Source: Coptis chinensis (lineage: Eukaryota > Streptophyta > Magnoliopsida > Ranunculales > Ranunculaceae). Taken from it: a stretch of DNA of 64,000 bases. The notes under the pieces are model-generated. The model searched no databases. It was given only the letters and a program-made list of their open reading frames with translations, and was not told the DNA's origin. Positions 22,975-36,600 of this stretch are shown piece after piece. The translations under genes and the position numbers were made by a program. Each line of letters opens with the position of its first letter. Position 1 is the stretch's first letter. The DNA lies in the NCBI GenBank assembly GCA_015680905.1, contig CM027380.1, positions 13,844,001 to 13,908,000 of the forward strand, read 5' to 3'.

Positions 22975-23920
22975 TCATCAAGGCTTCTTCCCTCTAATGG
23001 AGGTTTAGCCTAAAATCATTATGCTATCATTTCTCAATAAAATTAAACAAGACATCAATAAAAGATTGTGAATTTACTTATATCAATTCAAATGGAAATC
23101 TAATTATGCAAGAATCGATTGAAACTAATAATGATAATAACTAAATCTAGGAATCGAAACTACAATGATTAATGAAATGAAACTATATTATCAAGAACTA
23201 ATTTACTTTATTAATCTAATGAATAAATAACAATTGATTCAAACTATTAAATTAAAACAAGGTATGAAACTAATTAATGGAATGAAAACTAGATCTAGCT
23301 CTATGCTCTAATGGCTACTTCCTACCTAACCTAATTATTTTTTAAGAGTTAAGTCTTCTCTATACAAATGGAGGAGACAAGATCCACATTTTTGTGCATG
23401 GGCTGAGGAGCCATGTTTTGGGCAGGAAAATCGAGCCCAAAGCCCAGTTTCTTCAGTCCACATACCCCTTTCCAATTAGATTTGACTTCAGCAGACTTTT
23501 AGTCTACTTTTTCTCTTCTGATTGGCTCAAGGCATAGACCATTGGAAAGCTCTTTCCGAGCCGGTCGTTTTGACATAAAGTAGGCCCAATTCCAAGGTCT
23601 GAGCCCAAAGATACGGTCTTCGGAAGTTCTGCTAACTTTTGTGTGCTGTTTCTGCCCGCATTGACTTTGACTTTTCAGCTTTAACCGGGCTTTTTAAAGG
23701 CTTTTTCTCCTTGAATCTTGCCTTTTAATCACAGAACTGCTTAGCAACCAACCCTTGCTCCTTTATCTCGCCAAAGTGGCGCATTTCTGCACATAATTGA
23801 CTTCAAAGCTTGAAATACATAAAAACACGTAATCAGCATTAACTCTTATTTATTACTCGCATAATTGGTCTAAAAGTATTATTGTTAAGGGGTTAAAACT
23901 ACACTTTTTGGCTCTTGTCA
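22975..23920 (-). repeat. Athila 3' LTR, truncated
   Basis: It matches 40294-41244 over its whole length. On the minus strand it begins TGACAAGAGCC. The matching 5' LTR continues another 627 bases, so this copy lacks its 3' portion; the cut coincides exactly with the CACTA-like end at 22974. Confidence 0.92.
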
Positions 23921-23937
23921 AACCATCCCCAAACAAC
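23921..23937 (-). other. Polypurine tract of Athila element
   Basis: GTTGTTTGGGGATGGTT on the minus strand directly precedes the 3' LTR start. It is the position and composition expected for plus-strand priming. Confidence 0.7.
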
Positions 23938-25747
23938 ATTTTGCTTGTTCTCAAGCAAATATGAGAAATTAGTATAAGTGACCAAAAATGGAGTTCTAAC
24001 TAATCTTGTTTCGCCGAGTGCGACTGCATTGACCATATGCAACAAGGCCTTAAACCACTAGGAATACCCTAGTGGATGAGTTATAGCCTCGTGAAATTTT
24101 TCTAGTGAAGGTACTCACAAACTTCATCTATACTACAACGACTAAGAAATAAAACTATTGTTTCCTTATTTATGCCTCAATTATCTATACATCTCACTAG
24201 CAATGAATACAGAATAATCAAGTCAAAACCTAAGCTAATATATTCATAATAATCAATCATCTACGAATAAACATATATACAATGAGTAATACTATGAAAT
24301 GCACTAGCAGGTCCATTTCTGAAAACTCGGAATAACGTCCTTAAGTAGGTCCTCATATAAATGTCAAGACAAAATCCACTTTGATTTTTCCGCTCAAGTC
24401 TTGCTACTCCAGTGTGCAGTGGGCACACTTTACCTTACAATCTCAATGACACACAAGGAAGCTGGAGTCGATCAAACACATCTGCCACTTACTATCACAC
24501 TAACATATTCCTAATTGAGCTAGAGGTCTTTATTAGGTGTTGTGGGGATTAGGAGATGGTTTAAGAAGGAAGGAAATGGATATTCAAAAAGGACAAGTCT
24601 GAGATAATAGAGTCTTCATATTATGTAACTAGAGAAAACCTTATTCTTTACTTTTGCTTCTACACTTTGTTTCCATCCTTAGCCATTTTTTTTTTTCTTT
24701 GGCTTTTGACTCCTTTGATTCTATTTTTGGAGTTCTAACTCTTTGTTTTCTTTTATTTTTATTTTTATTTTTTTATTTGGATGGAAACTTTCTTTTCTTA
24801 TTTGAAGCGACTAACAAATTCTTGATTTTAAAGGTCATTCTCTTTTCTATTCTTCATCTCTATTCTCAGACTCATCAAAAGAATAAGTAGGTTGATTTTT
24901 TTATTATTTTTGTTTTTTTTGTAATAGGGTAAGGGATTTGCGGTTTATGAAAGGCTAAAGAAAGGCTCAGAGGGGCGACTAGCGGAAAATAATTCATAGG
25001 TTTGAATTTCTAGCTATATCGATCCAAAAAGGGCCTAAATTCTCGCTTAGGATATGGTATAGTGATCAAGCAAGTGGACGTGTGATTTCTCTATTCGGAT
25101 TTTACTTCTTCCTTGTGTCATTTCTCAAATGTGTCACTCATATAAAGCTTTAGGCTATATTCTCACAGGATTTGTAAAATAAGTACTCTAGCCTAGATTT
25201 CATAAACTTACTGCCAACAATCATAGATACTCATGTAACATATTTATAGATAGATGCAAAGATTATTACCTACATATTAACCTAAGTTTCTAAAAACTGT
25301 TCTAATGCAAAAGCTATGTGAGATTTCTAGATTATCAAGGGCTTAGAGAAGGAAAACAATACCAATATTCCTAAGTGTACAACATAAACTTTTTATTAAT
25401 ATTTTTAAAATTTTTTGATTTTTTTAACTAGAAAACAAGTGCATACTGTACATATCAATATCCTAACAGATGCCTTAATTACACGTGTTTCTATCCCCCC
25501 CCCCCTCCCCCCCCAAAACAAGAAGCATGCTTTGTCCTCAAAGTATTTAAATAAATAGGGTAGAAAAATACTATGGAAACGCGTGAAATTCTGGAACATC
25601 TACAAAACAAGGTTAAACATACTAGTATAGAAAATAAAAACTGACGCAACTCTATAGGAGTTCCACCCGTTATGGGGTTAACAAGAATCAAATTGCTTGG
25701 GACATAAGCAGACACTAACTGAAATAAAAACTAATCTTAACTCCCGT
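23938..25747. other. Athila 3' noncoding region
   Basis: About 1.8 kb between the env-position ORF and the polypurine tract. It contains T-rich tracts (24690-24780) and a C run at about 25494-25514. No protein or second element was recognised. Long untranslated stretches here are common in Athila elements. Confidence 0.5.
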
Positions 25748-26620
25748 TTAAGCCTCATCCTCATTTCCCTCTCCAAAGAGAAAAGGTTCCTTCGCATCCT
25801 GCCATGCCATGATAACTTGCCAAGCCTGCCGCCATGTGTCATCAACTTGTGCTAACTTGTCGAGTATTACTATGTCTGATGGGGTGTAAGGAGCAACCAA
25901 ATGAGGTTGCACCTGCCATCCCGGCCAAGTCATTACTCGAAATGAGCGAACCACCCAATTGGTGGGTCTCATGATTTCAACCCTTTTCCAATCCGTGAAC
26001 TGGTACGTAATTGGTGTAGACACTGAGCATGATACGGCAAACCAAAACAGACATAAGAAGATACTTATGCCTCATGCCTTGGGCTCTCTTAAGACTAGCC
26101 ACTAATACTCGGGGAATATCATATCGGTGATGTCCCTCATTAAAAAAAAAACGCGTCACCAAATGGTACTATTTGCAGAGGTAAACTGCCAATCCCCTAA
26201 AATATTCATCATGATGAATAACATGGTGGTGCCTATATTGAAGGACAGGCTACCAAGGGCTATGTTATATCACCCTTGGTCCATTATACGAAACACCCCT
26301 CCCCCATAATACTCATGAAAATATGTATAGTCATAGAGGTATGCATTATCGGTCATATATCCCCACGTGTGAATAGGATCATGTATTGGTATTCCCGAAA
26401 CTAACGCTACCACATACTTATTGAATTCTAGTGGCGTGCCATCAACCGTGACGGAGAATTCTTGTTCTCCATCCTGGTTACAATAGAACTTAACATTATT
26501 GTAAAAATATTCATTAAGCTTAGGTGAATACGAGTCGTCTTCACTTACCAGTAGATGCCTCCATCCTAACTGCATGATCCTTTTGCGGAACCAATGTTCA
26601 TACGTCTCGCTTCCCAACAA
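25748..26620 (-). pseudogene. Athila env-position ORF, second (plant transposon protein domain)
   Basis: The minus-strand frame from 26620 reads YEHWFRKRIMQLGWRHLLVS, then SPKLNEYFYNNVKF, VDGTPLEFNKYV and VSGIPIH. This is the pattern of the domain of unknown role found after integrase in Athila-type elements (W/F-rich helix, P-x-L-x-E-F-Y, then a short beta V-x-G). After frame changes a second open frame, 26023-25748, reads WVVRSFRVMTWPGWQ and ends GEGNEDEA. It is broken. Function is unknown; an envelope role has been suggested for the lineage but nothing here shows a signal peptide or membrane anchor. Confidence 0.6.
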
Positions 26621-27609
26621 GTGTTCGAAAGACTACTCGGGTATCACTATAGGAGATGTCATCACTACTCTCTAGAACAGCTGGAAACGATCCTCGAACA
26701 ACCCACAAAAATATTGGAATTTTTCGTGCCCACGGGGGTCAGGGAGCGGGGTGAGCTCGACCTATGCCTGGGTAGGGCGCAGGGTGCGCCTTGGTGAATT
26801 TCGAGTTCCAGGCACTTAGGCGAGGGTCGCACTCACTTTTAGTCTTGGTAAGGCGCGGGTCGCGCTCAGGATGAAAACTGGAATTCCAGTGTTTTGGGCA
26901 CGGATCATGCTCAGGTTAAGGCCTGGTAGGGCGCGGGTCGCGCTCTGAAGAATTTTTGACTGACAGTGCCTAGGGCGTAAGTGGCGCTCCACTGGGGCGC
27001 AGGTGCGCTCCGAGGTGCTGGAATGCGGAAGTGAGAAATAAAAAGAAGGAAAAGTTGGGAGTGAAAGGTGAGAGATGAATGTGAGGTGTAGTGTGGGTTG
27101 TGAGTGTAGAATGAAGGAAGTTTATATAGGTTTTAAGTTTCCAAACCGAATCGGGAAGTTGCCAAAAAGCTTTAAGGCAATTGCCAGAAACAAAAAATTT
27201 CCAAAACCGAAAACGGAAACAACCCATATTCTTGATTCTAAAACAAACCTAATATCTTTTAGATTGAATTTAGGATAGTACTGCCTAACTCATAAAGATT
27301 TCATCCTACGACAATATCTACTCATAGCCATGCCCATATCGGCAACATTCCCAACAACCATCGCAAAATTATATAATCAATTTTGGATCATATAAAAATC
27401 ATGCTAGATTAAATAATATCACCCCTAAATAATTCGGAATGGTGGGATTAACAATAAAAACAATGCACAATTTGAAAAGAACCACATTATATTAAAAATT
27501 GAAATTCAAATACAATTAACTACCGAATACAAATCTAACAACTGAATTCCAAAAAAAAAAAACTTAACATCCGAACTAAATAAAAACAAATACAAAACAA
27601 CGTCAACTC
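26621..27609. repeat. GC-rich degenerate repeat zone in Athila 3' region
   Basis: At 26760-27020 the word GGCGCGGGTCGCGCTC and variants recur about every 70-90 bases in otherwise AT-rich DNA. Related wording (GGGCGTGGGTCGCACTC) appears at about 39427 in the leader before gag. The remaining part, to 27609, is AT-rich with no gene. Confidence 0.6.
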
Positions 27610-28735
27610 ATAAAATCCCTAAACCACGCACTATTGGTAGAGGATGGAGCATGAGATGAGGATGGGCCCTGAGCTCCCGATGGGCCAGCGCCATCTGTCC
27701 TGCGGCGACGATGCTCGTGCCTCACAGAAATCTCCTCAAAAGAAGAACCCCCTGGGGTGGGAAGCATTCATGCATATCTTCATGGAACTTCCACTGAGCT
27801 TCCATCTCGGCCTTCATCTCCTCCCAACGCTCATTCTTGCGCTGGGCACGAGTCTCGAAGTTATGATGCATGGTAGCCTTCCAAGTCCGGAGATCTTCGC
27901 AAATAGTATTGAGGGAACACATGCCACGATGAAGCACCAACATGCGTTCTGCATCCGAACTACACCTCTCCAAGGCATCGACATCAAGACATGCCGTGTC
28001 CTCCTCATCCTCCTCGAGTCCTCCTCCTCAACTACCCTCTCTTCAGGCAACCTCCACGTCTTTTAGATACACTCCGTATAAATAGTAAGATTTTTGTACT
28101 CTTTTAGCCAAATCCTATCAGACGTCGGAGTCGCTCTCAAGGTCATCATGATCTTTGTTATCAAAACAGGAAGAGGTGCAATACTTTTCCCAACTCTCCT
28201 AATCATATTACTCAAAAACTCCAAAATACAGAATTCATACTTCTGCTCCTAGAGTATCCATAGAACGTGAAGGCAGTTCAGACTGATGTCACTGACCTTC
28301 TCCTTCCCGATGACATTTACTACCAATCCACTAAGCTATAGCCAGCTGGTTGGTTCGCAGAGACGACTGGCGAACACAATGCGAGCTCGCATTGTAGTTC
28401 CCTTCCAAAACAGTCGCATTCATCAAAGGCTCGATCCCAGTAAATTGGGATTCCTGTAATGTTGCATCGAGATGGCGTCTAGGTGGAATGCCTAAAATCT
28501 CAGCCAACAACCCAGTAGATACTTCTCTCCTCCTCCCGGCCACCTTAACAAAAATTCTATTCCCATCCAACTCCCTCGTCCTATAAAATTGTTGGACCAA
28601 ATCTTCGTGGTAAAAATCGTCTGTCGAGTACCACAACCTACTCCAATCTCTCCTAACCATCTCGTCACCGTAAAACGGTGCGAAGTGGTCAGCCATAAAC
28701 GCTTGCTCCGGCAAAATCCTCCGTCTTTGAGCCAT
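27610..28735 (-). pseudogene. Athila env-position ORF, first (plant transposon protein domain)
   Basis: The minus-strand frame from Met 28735 reads MAQRRRILPEQAFMADHFAP, then YHEDLVQQFYRTRELDGNRI and FVKVAGRRREVSTGLLAEIL, a clear match in layout to the domain seen in Athila ORFs downstream of pol. Further on, frames give LRTWKATMHHNFETRAQRKN and WEEMKAEMEAQWKFHEDM (coiled-coil-like) and finally RRRRTDGAGPSGAQGPSSSH, a basic then low-complexity tail. Frameshifts split the parts. It parallels the ORF at 26620-25748, so the element has two copies of this module or a duplication. Confidence 0.6.
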
Positions 28736-29761
28736 TGGAAGTTTGAACTGATTTGAGGGTTTGTAGAAGGTGTAGGAAGCAATGTGAACCCACCTTACTT
28801 AAAAAAACGATGGCGGTGGTGCAGTGGTTGCACGACAGTTCAATTTTTTTTTTTTGAATTTTCTTAATTTTCAGTGCTGGAAATTGGTGGAGATGGTGGT
28901 GGGAATGGTTTGGAGAAGATTTGGGGTGGGCTTGTATTGTGGGCATGGGTGTAGTTAGGTTTTTTTTTTAATGTTAGGGTTTGCAAGTTGTTAATGGGGA
29001 AGGAAACAAACTCGCGACTGTTGGTTTGAAGATGGAGACGTACGTGCGTGGCACGTGCGCACGAGATTAGGCCCAAGCCTAATTTGATTTTTCAAATTTT
29101 TTTCGATTTTTCGCGCAACTTCAAACTAAATTTGCCGCTTCGTTACCGGTCCGATTTATGCAAATGTGATATGGAAATGATCAGGAGAGAATTTCCAATC
29201 CAATGATCTATAAAATACTCTATTCCAACCGTGGGTGACATATAAGATGGAAAATGCCTTGAAGTGCGTGCATGACATAAGTTTTATGAACGAATAAAAT
29301 CTAAATTCATAGATAATGTCAACCCAAATCGAAATATGATTAAACGGCCTAAGCAACACAAATGGAAAGTTGAACAATCCAGGACGGGAAAAAAATGAAC
29401 ACCCCGCCCCCGAACAAAATTTTGACAACAAAGTTTTGAAAATTTGTTTTAAAAGTGGGTCTTTTAAAGTCAGATTCCTGAGACTTCCTAGATTACTATA
29501 TTTATGGATTTAATATTTTTTACTTTTTATGAATAAGATTTAATATAAGAAAAACGAAAAACAATAAAGATATAATTCACACCATAGAAGAACATGACTC
29601 AAAAACCGAGAAAACATGCAAGAGTGGAAAACGTGAATTATGTTAACGTGAACTTAGGATCCGGTACTTACAACCACACACTCCATAGGGAGGGCCTGGT
29701 TACCTAAATGGTGCACTTACTAATATATGGTATTGAAAGGAAGTACACCAACCAACAAGGG
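28736..29761. other. Athila spacer between integrase and downstream ORF
   Basis: About 1 kb with no supported ORF. Open frames here, such as 28864-29076 and 29156-29431 on the minus strand, have no family features. Confidence 0.5.
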
Positions 29762-32700
29762 TCAGTCCTCATAGACAGGGTCATGTAAAAGGATTTCCTC
29801 TACATCAGGGGACAATAACTCGTGAAAATGTTTTAACCGTTGGCCATTGACTTGAAAGGTACTGTTGTCCTTGGGATTTACCAAGGTGATTATCCTATGA
29901 GGGATAATTTCAGTAACCAGAAAAAGACTAGACCAACGGGTTTTTAATTTCCCTGAAAAAATATGTAGACGGGAGTTGTAAAGCAAGACCTTTTGACCTA
30001 CCACAAACTCTTTGCGCAAGATTTGCTTATCATGAACACGTTTCATGTTAGCTTTATAGTCCTTCACGAGATCATAAGAATCGCTACGGATTTCTTCAAG
30101 TTCATTCAATTGCAACTTGCGCTTAACACCCGCCTCATCAAAATTGAAGTTAAGGCTTTTTATAGCCCACATAGCGCGGTGCTCCAATTCAACGGGCAAA
30201 TGACAAGGTTTCCCAAATACAAGTCTAAAGGGAGGACATACCTATAGGAGTTTTGAAAGCAGTCCTATCTGCCCATAAGGCATCAAATAGACGCTTTGAC
30301 CAGCCTTTCATATCAGGATTTACAGTTGTTTCTAAGATCTTTTTGATTTCCCTATTAGAAACTTCTACTTGTCCGCTAGTTTGTGGATGATACAGAGTTG
30401 CTACCTTATGTGTAACTCCATACTTTTTAACGATAGATACAACAACTCTGTTGCAAAAATGTGTTCCACCATCACCAATAATGGCTTTGGGAATGCCAAA
30501 TTGACAGAAAATATACTCTTTAACAAAAAACACAACTGTCTTATGGTCATTGCTACGGCAAGCCATTGGTTTCTATCCATTTAGACACGTAGTCCACGAC
30601 AACTAGAATATAAATGAAACCATGGGAAACTGGAAAGGTACCTATGAAATCAATGCCCCATACGTCAAAAATTTCTACCACTATGATTGGATTTAATGGC
30701 ATCATATTACGCTTCGTGATTTGCCCAAGTTGTTGGCAACGAACACATGTCTTGTAATGCACTTGGGCATCTTTAAAGAGAGTAGGCCAATAAAACCCAC
30801 ATTGAATAATTTTAGCAGCTGTTTTCATACCACTAAAATGGCCACCACACTCTTTGTCATGGCAGAATGAGAGAACCTCATTATATTCCCATTGGGGAAT
30901 ACAATGACGAATAATCTAATCTGCACAATACTTGAAAAGGTAGGGCTCATCCCAGTAGTATAGTTTAACTCTGGCCAAAAACTTCTTACGTTCATTTCTT
31001 GACCAATCATAAGAAATAACATCATATGCTAAATAATTCACAATGTCAGCATACCATGGTGCAAAAAAAATAGCATACATATGCTCATCAGGAAAAGAGT
31101 CCGGTATGGACTTAGAATCACTATCATCGTCGTTTGTAAGTCTAGATAAGTGGTCAGCAACTATGTTTTCGACCCCTCTTTTGTCCTTTATTTCTAATGT
31201 GAACTCTTGCAGGAGAAGAATCCATCGGATTAATCTCTGCTTAGCATCCTTCTTTGCGAGAAGGTACTTAAGGGCTGCATGGTCCGTGTAAACTAGAGTT
31301 TTAGAACTAACCAAATAAGGGCGAAACTTATCTAAAACATAAACGACAGCTAAGAATTGTTTTTTAGTAGTTGTATAATTCCTTTGAGCATCGTTTAGAG
31401 TTTTACTAGCATAACAAATAACAGTGGACTTATTATCTAGTTTCTGTCCCAAGACAGCACCAACTGCATAATCACTAGCATCACACATGAGTTCGAAAGG
31501 TTTAGACCAATTAGGAGGCTGTATAATGGGTGCAGAAGTTAAGGCGGCTTTTAAAGTTTCAAAAGCCTGTTAACAGTTAAAATTAAAATAAAAAATGGCA
31601 TCTTTTAAAAGCAGATTAGTTAACGGCCTAGCTATTTTCGAAAAATCTTTGATAAAGCGCCAATAAAAACCCGCATGGCCTAGAAAGGCTCTAATATCAC
31701 GGACAGTCCGTGGTATAGGTAGAGTCGCTATCTTATCTAGTTTGGCCTTATATACTTCGATGTCATCACTAGATACAATGTGACCTAGTACTATGCCTTT
31801 TTTCACCATGAAATGATATTTTTCCCAATTTAAAACCAGACTCTTCTCTTCACATCGTGTTAAAACTTTAGACAGGTTAGACAGGCAGTCAGTGAAAGAG
31901 TCTCCATAGATAGAAAAATCATCCATGAATACTTCCATGAAACGCTCTACCATGTCACTAAATATATGAAGCATACACTGCTGGAAGGTACTATGAGTAT
32001 TACAAATGCCAAAAGGCATTCGTTTATAGGTGTATGTTCCAAAAGGACATGTGAAGGTAGTCTTTTCTTAGTCATCAATATCAATAATAATTTGGAAATA
32101 GCTAGAGTAGCCATCCAAAAAACAATAAAAAGCATGACCAGCTAGACGTTCAAGCATCTGATCTATAAAGGGTAAAGAAAAATGATCCTTTCGTACCATG
32201 GCATATAAACATCTGTAATCAATACAGTTCCTCCATTTCATAGGACCATGCGTGGCAACATATTCACCCTTGGCATTACGTACCATGGTAATCCCTGATT
32301 TCTTAGGAACTATATGAATGGGACTTACCCATTCGCTATCAGAGATTGGGTATATGATACCCGCATCGAGTAACCGTAAGACCTCTTCCCTGACCACCTC
32401 TTTCATGGCAGGGTTCAAGCGACGCTGAGGTTCACGAGAAGTCTTTGCGATATCCTCCAAATGGATACGATGAGTGCATACATTAAGGAATGGGACCAAC
32501 CAATTGCAGAACGATGTTCCTTAATCACCTTGATCAAACATGTCTCTTCCTCCTTAGATAATAGAGAAGATATTATTATCGGATGACTACCATCCGGATC
32601 AAGTTGAATATACTTTAACTCAGGAGGAAGAGGTTTAAGCACTGGGGTGGAATGAATATCGATAAATGCTTCTGGGGGGGTCCTCATGTTGAGTAATGAA

Positions 32701-33291
32701 TACTTGCTTAGGCAGCAGGTCTTCAAACTCTGTAGATGGAGCAACAGAAGGATCTACGATAGGTGTAGACTCGAAGATGGTGTTGACTTCCTCTAAGTAG
32801 GAGTCATCGGCGAAATCTGAACTTCCAAAAGACAGGAATTTATGCATTTGGTTTTCTGGAAACGTGTTATTAAAATAATCTTGAGCTAAGCTCTTGATCA
32901 TGCTAACCTCCCCATCTACAGACGAATCTGATAACTGTTTCATCATTTTAAAAACATTTACCTCAACAGAAAGATGGCCAAAAGACAAGGACATCGAACC
33001 ATCGCGGCAGTTTATGAGCACGTTGGCAGTTGCCAAGAAAAGACGCCTTAAAATGATTGGAACAGAGTCATTAACGACTTTTGTATCGAGGATAACAAAA
33101 TCAACAGGATAGTAGAAATCCTGGACCTTAACAAGCACGTTTTCAACCACACCCTTAGGGTACTTAATAGATCGATCCGCTAATTGCAACGTCATTTTAG
33201 TAGGTTGCATCTCATATAGACCTATTTGTTTGTATAGATAATACGGGAGTAAGTTAACAGCTGCCCCCATGTCTAGTAAAGCGGTCATCAT
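29762..33291 (-). pseudogene. Athila pol: protease, RT, RNase H, integrase
   Basis: The order from 33291 downward is: protease (ALLDMGAAVNLLP, then VVENVLVKVQDFYYPVDFVI) to about 32900; linker; reverse transcriptase with YCFLDGYSSYFQI, MPFGICNTHSTFQQCM and the FMDD catalytic site in MEVFMDDFSIYG near 31925; RNase H with [15 protein letters not shown] and [11 protein letters not shown]; integrase with a zinc-finger C-x-x-C (CVRCQQLG), D in WGIDFIGTFP, D in [11 protein letters not shown] in [17 protein letters not shown], and the C-terminal module VGQKVLLYNSRLHIFSGKLK ending HDPVYED. In-frame stops lie near 32070, 31569 and 30918, and frameshifts near 30560 and 30230. These changes make it non-functional. 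It is mature retrotransposon pol by layout, not a host gene. Confidence 0.93.
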
Positions 33292-35865
33292 GTGGGCCCG
33301 TATTTAAAATACATAATTATTTATTAATTTATTTATTTAAAAATATGTTGGATTGGATTTGGGACATGTGGGCCTGATTTCTGGACTCGAGTCTGTATTG
33401 GGCTTGGGTTTCAAACCCAAATATATATTCGTATTGTTCTGGAGAATAGGGTTCTTGGAGAATAAAAATAATAAAAATGGAGACAGAGATAGAAACTTGT
33501 TTTCTCGAGCGTTGGAGCGCGACGACTCGGATTAGGAGGAATTCGTCGAGTTGAGTTTTAATACAGGTGAGTAGCTATTTTTGCTATTTCACTGAATTTA
33601 TAGTTTTCGTGTATCGGTGTATACTGTCTAAGATTTCTGCCTATTGATATTGCTTATTTATCTTGTTTTACTCGACGTCGTGCCTGTCGTATCATTAGAC
33701 TTCGCTAAATATCGGAAATTTTATTTGAACTGTTAAACTGTGATACTGTGCCTTAAACTGTCAAAGCTTGGAGGCGTCAATGGCGTCTCGAGCCAAGATA
33801 AAGAAAAATTATTTTCTATTTTGTTTGACCTGTGGTTTTGATGTGTTGGTTGAGGTCGGGGGGTTAAGTGGTTGATATGGGTTGTTAGTCGGTGGGATAG
33901 GGTGGCTGATGGAAGCCTCGCAGAAGCTCTGTCAAAGCTCTGTTAATGGCAGCGCCCAGTTTTATTTCAAACTTGTTGTTGGTTGGTGGGTTTGGTTGTG
34001 TATTTGCAGGGATTGTTGGTGATGGTGGTCGTGTAGTGTGTGTGAGGGCGGTAAATGAGAGCTGTCGAAGCTCTGTCGAAGCTCTGTTAATGGCGGACGA
34101 GATGTCGATCTAGTGTGGAGGAAGGGTTCAATGAAAGTTATAATGTAGTTGTGTTGGTTGTCGATTGAAGGGGGTGTGTAAGAGTGTGTGGGGGCTGTCG
34201 GAGGTGGTAGAAGCCATTAATGGCGGCGAGAAACTTCCAGATCTAGTTTGGTTGAAGAATTCGGAATGTAAGAATTAGAGTTTTTGGTTTTGTTAAAGTT
34301 GTAGGGGTTTCTATGATGATTAAAATCGGTGGGTTTGTGTAGGGTGGTGTGTGGAGATTGTGGTGGTCGATTTTAGTGGTGGAGGAGGTGGCTGTAGCTG
34401 ATGGAGAAGATGATCGGTTTGGGCCTTGGGCCGAACCAATCAGTTATTTGGGCCGGTTTCGGTTTTTGGGCCTTAGCTTTAAATTGTTGGGCCAGACCGG
34501 TTTTGATATTAGTTAGTGGGTTGGGCAATTTTCTATTTGTTTAGTTTGGGCCAGTTTAATTTAAAATTTTGGGCGGTTTTAGTTCAATTTTTAGGCCGAA
34601 CCCATTTGTGTTTCGGGCCAGTTCAGTTGAAGTTTTTGGGCCTAAACACTAGTTAGTTATTGGGCCGGATTAATCTTTTGTTTCGGACCAGTTTAGTTTA
34701 AGTTGTGGACTAGTTTTAGTTAAGTGTTGGGCCGGTTTCAGTTAAATTCTCCGGGCCGAACCCATTGGTGTTTTGAGCCAGTTTCTAATTTTGGTTTTTG
34801 GCCTGGTCATATAACTTAATATATATCTAATTGGGTCTTTAAATGTTTAAACTTTTGGGGCCGGGTTTTTAGGTTTGGGCTTGGCCAGTTGGGTCCGAAC
34901 CATTTCCTTAGTCATGAGCCCTTGAGCCATGCATCTTTGACCTTAGCCATGAACTATGGCTATGACCCTGAACCTGTTGGACATGGAAACAACAGTTTGA
35001 CTTCGACCATGATGTGTTGACTTTGACCGTTGACCTTTGACTTTGACCGTTGACTGTGGAATATTGACTTTTTCCAGTTTTTCACATGTTTAAGAATATG
35101 GACAAATGTAGTAATAAAATATTGTCGGAAATGGTATAATTTTGTTTGTCTTTATCTAATTAAGATTTGACGTAAGTAGTGTGTAAAACATATAAATATT
35201 GGCACGTAACTAGAGGGAAATTCTGATAATAAGAATTTGATATATATGTTTTTATGAGTATTAAGTTACATACGGACTTAGATTCATGGACTTTGTTTGT
35301 GGACTGTTTAATTGTGCTACATTTTATGTTGTAAATTGTATGGACAAATCAAATGCTAAAATGCTGTGGAAGCTTGTATAATTTTGGTTGTCATTATCTA
35401 AGAAAGATTTGACGTTGATATTGTGTATATGTTGACACGTGATGAGATAGAAACTTTAGGAGATATAATATTCCTAAAACGCTACAAAAAATGTATGCGA
35501 TACGTTTGAAGCAATTGCGACGTTATAAAATATGTTGGGATATATATATTAAATGCAATAGTTTTGGAGAAATAAATGTATAAACACTCCATTATTATAT
35601 ATGTGAGATGCTACTATGAGGTAGTATAGTATTGGTGAATATTTGCCCACGGGATTGTGGCTTAGTGCAATAATATATTGGCACGTGAAAAAATGAAAAT
35701 GGTTATGAGATATATTGAGATATTTCTAAATATTGTGGCTTAGTGCAATAAGATATTTGACCTGCACGTGATATAGTGGAATTATTATGAGTCATAGATG
35801 GATGACACTTGAATAAATTACGTAACGAAAATCCTAGAACCTAGCTACCACAACTCATGTGATTT

Positions 35866-35965
35866 GGCCCTTCGGGCGTTTCAGTGAATTTGAATGGCCC
35901 TTCTGGTGTAAGTAATGTGATTGGCCCTTCCGGCGTTTCAAAAATTTGAATGGCCCTTTTCCGGG
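35866..35965. repeat. GGCCCTTC tandem motif in the insert
   Basis: TTGGCCCTTCGGGCGTTTCA and variants (ATGGCCCTTCTGGTG, TTGGCCCTTCCGGCG, ATGGCCCTTTTCCGGGCG) alternate four times. Confidence 0.75.
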
Positions 35966-36423
35966 CGAGCGAATAGTGGCTTGATTATTCCGTTCGCAAA
36001 AAATAGAACGAGAGACGCGATATTTTATCTTTGAATAGTGGCATTACTTACATAATGGCTTTCGTGTGAGGGTTACGGTGTGCGGCATCCCGCCGTGGTA
36101 GTTACGCATGCGGAGTGGTACATTATGTAAGGGGAGGCATGTGGATGTACATGTTCGGCGTTGGGTAGCGATTGTAGTAGCCAGGGAAACTAGGTAAGAC
36201 ATAGATACGACGTGATTTTAGGGACACGCAAAGAAAGCCTTAGTTAATATAATTATGGTAATGGGTTGGTTAATGATGTATCTTTAGATAGATGATTGTA
36301 TATGGTTTTGCATAAGTGTGGGTCAAACTAATTACTTGGGCAGAGACGACCCACTCTGTAATTGAGCATGAAATGCGGTACGGATATAATATGCACGGTT
36401 GGTTATTTGTTTAGTTATAACCT

Positions 36424-36600
36424 AAGGCGCCTCGATGGAGGAACTACATGCCTTATTTATTATGCGTATAGTTTGTTGTGTGGTTAGTGGGAAGTTAAGG
36501 CGCCTCAATGGAGGAACTACCTGCCTTAGTTATTGAACTTAAGGATGTTGTATTAGTCGTGGAAAGTTAAGGCGCCTCGGTGGAGGAACTAACTGCCGTA
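36424..36600. repeat. Three-copy repeat of about 71 bases in the insert
   Basis: AAGGCGCCTCGATGGAGGAA and close variants recur at about 36424, 36495 and 36567, each followed by CTAC or CTAA and TGCC. Confidence 0.8.

Noticed and set aside
24654-24890. 78-codon frame with a hydrophobic F/L-rich product
   Set aside because: It comes from T-rich tracts in the Athila 3' noncoding region; no real membrane protein is indicated.
27644-28066. 140-codon open frame on the plus strand
   Set aside because: It overlaps the opposite-strand Athila ORF, which has family features; this frame has none.
29993-30584. Plus-strand frames over the integrase
   Set aside because: They are shadows of minus-strand integrase coding sequence.
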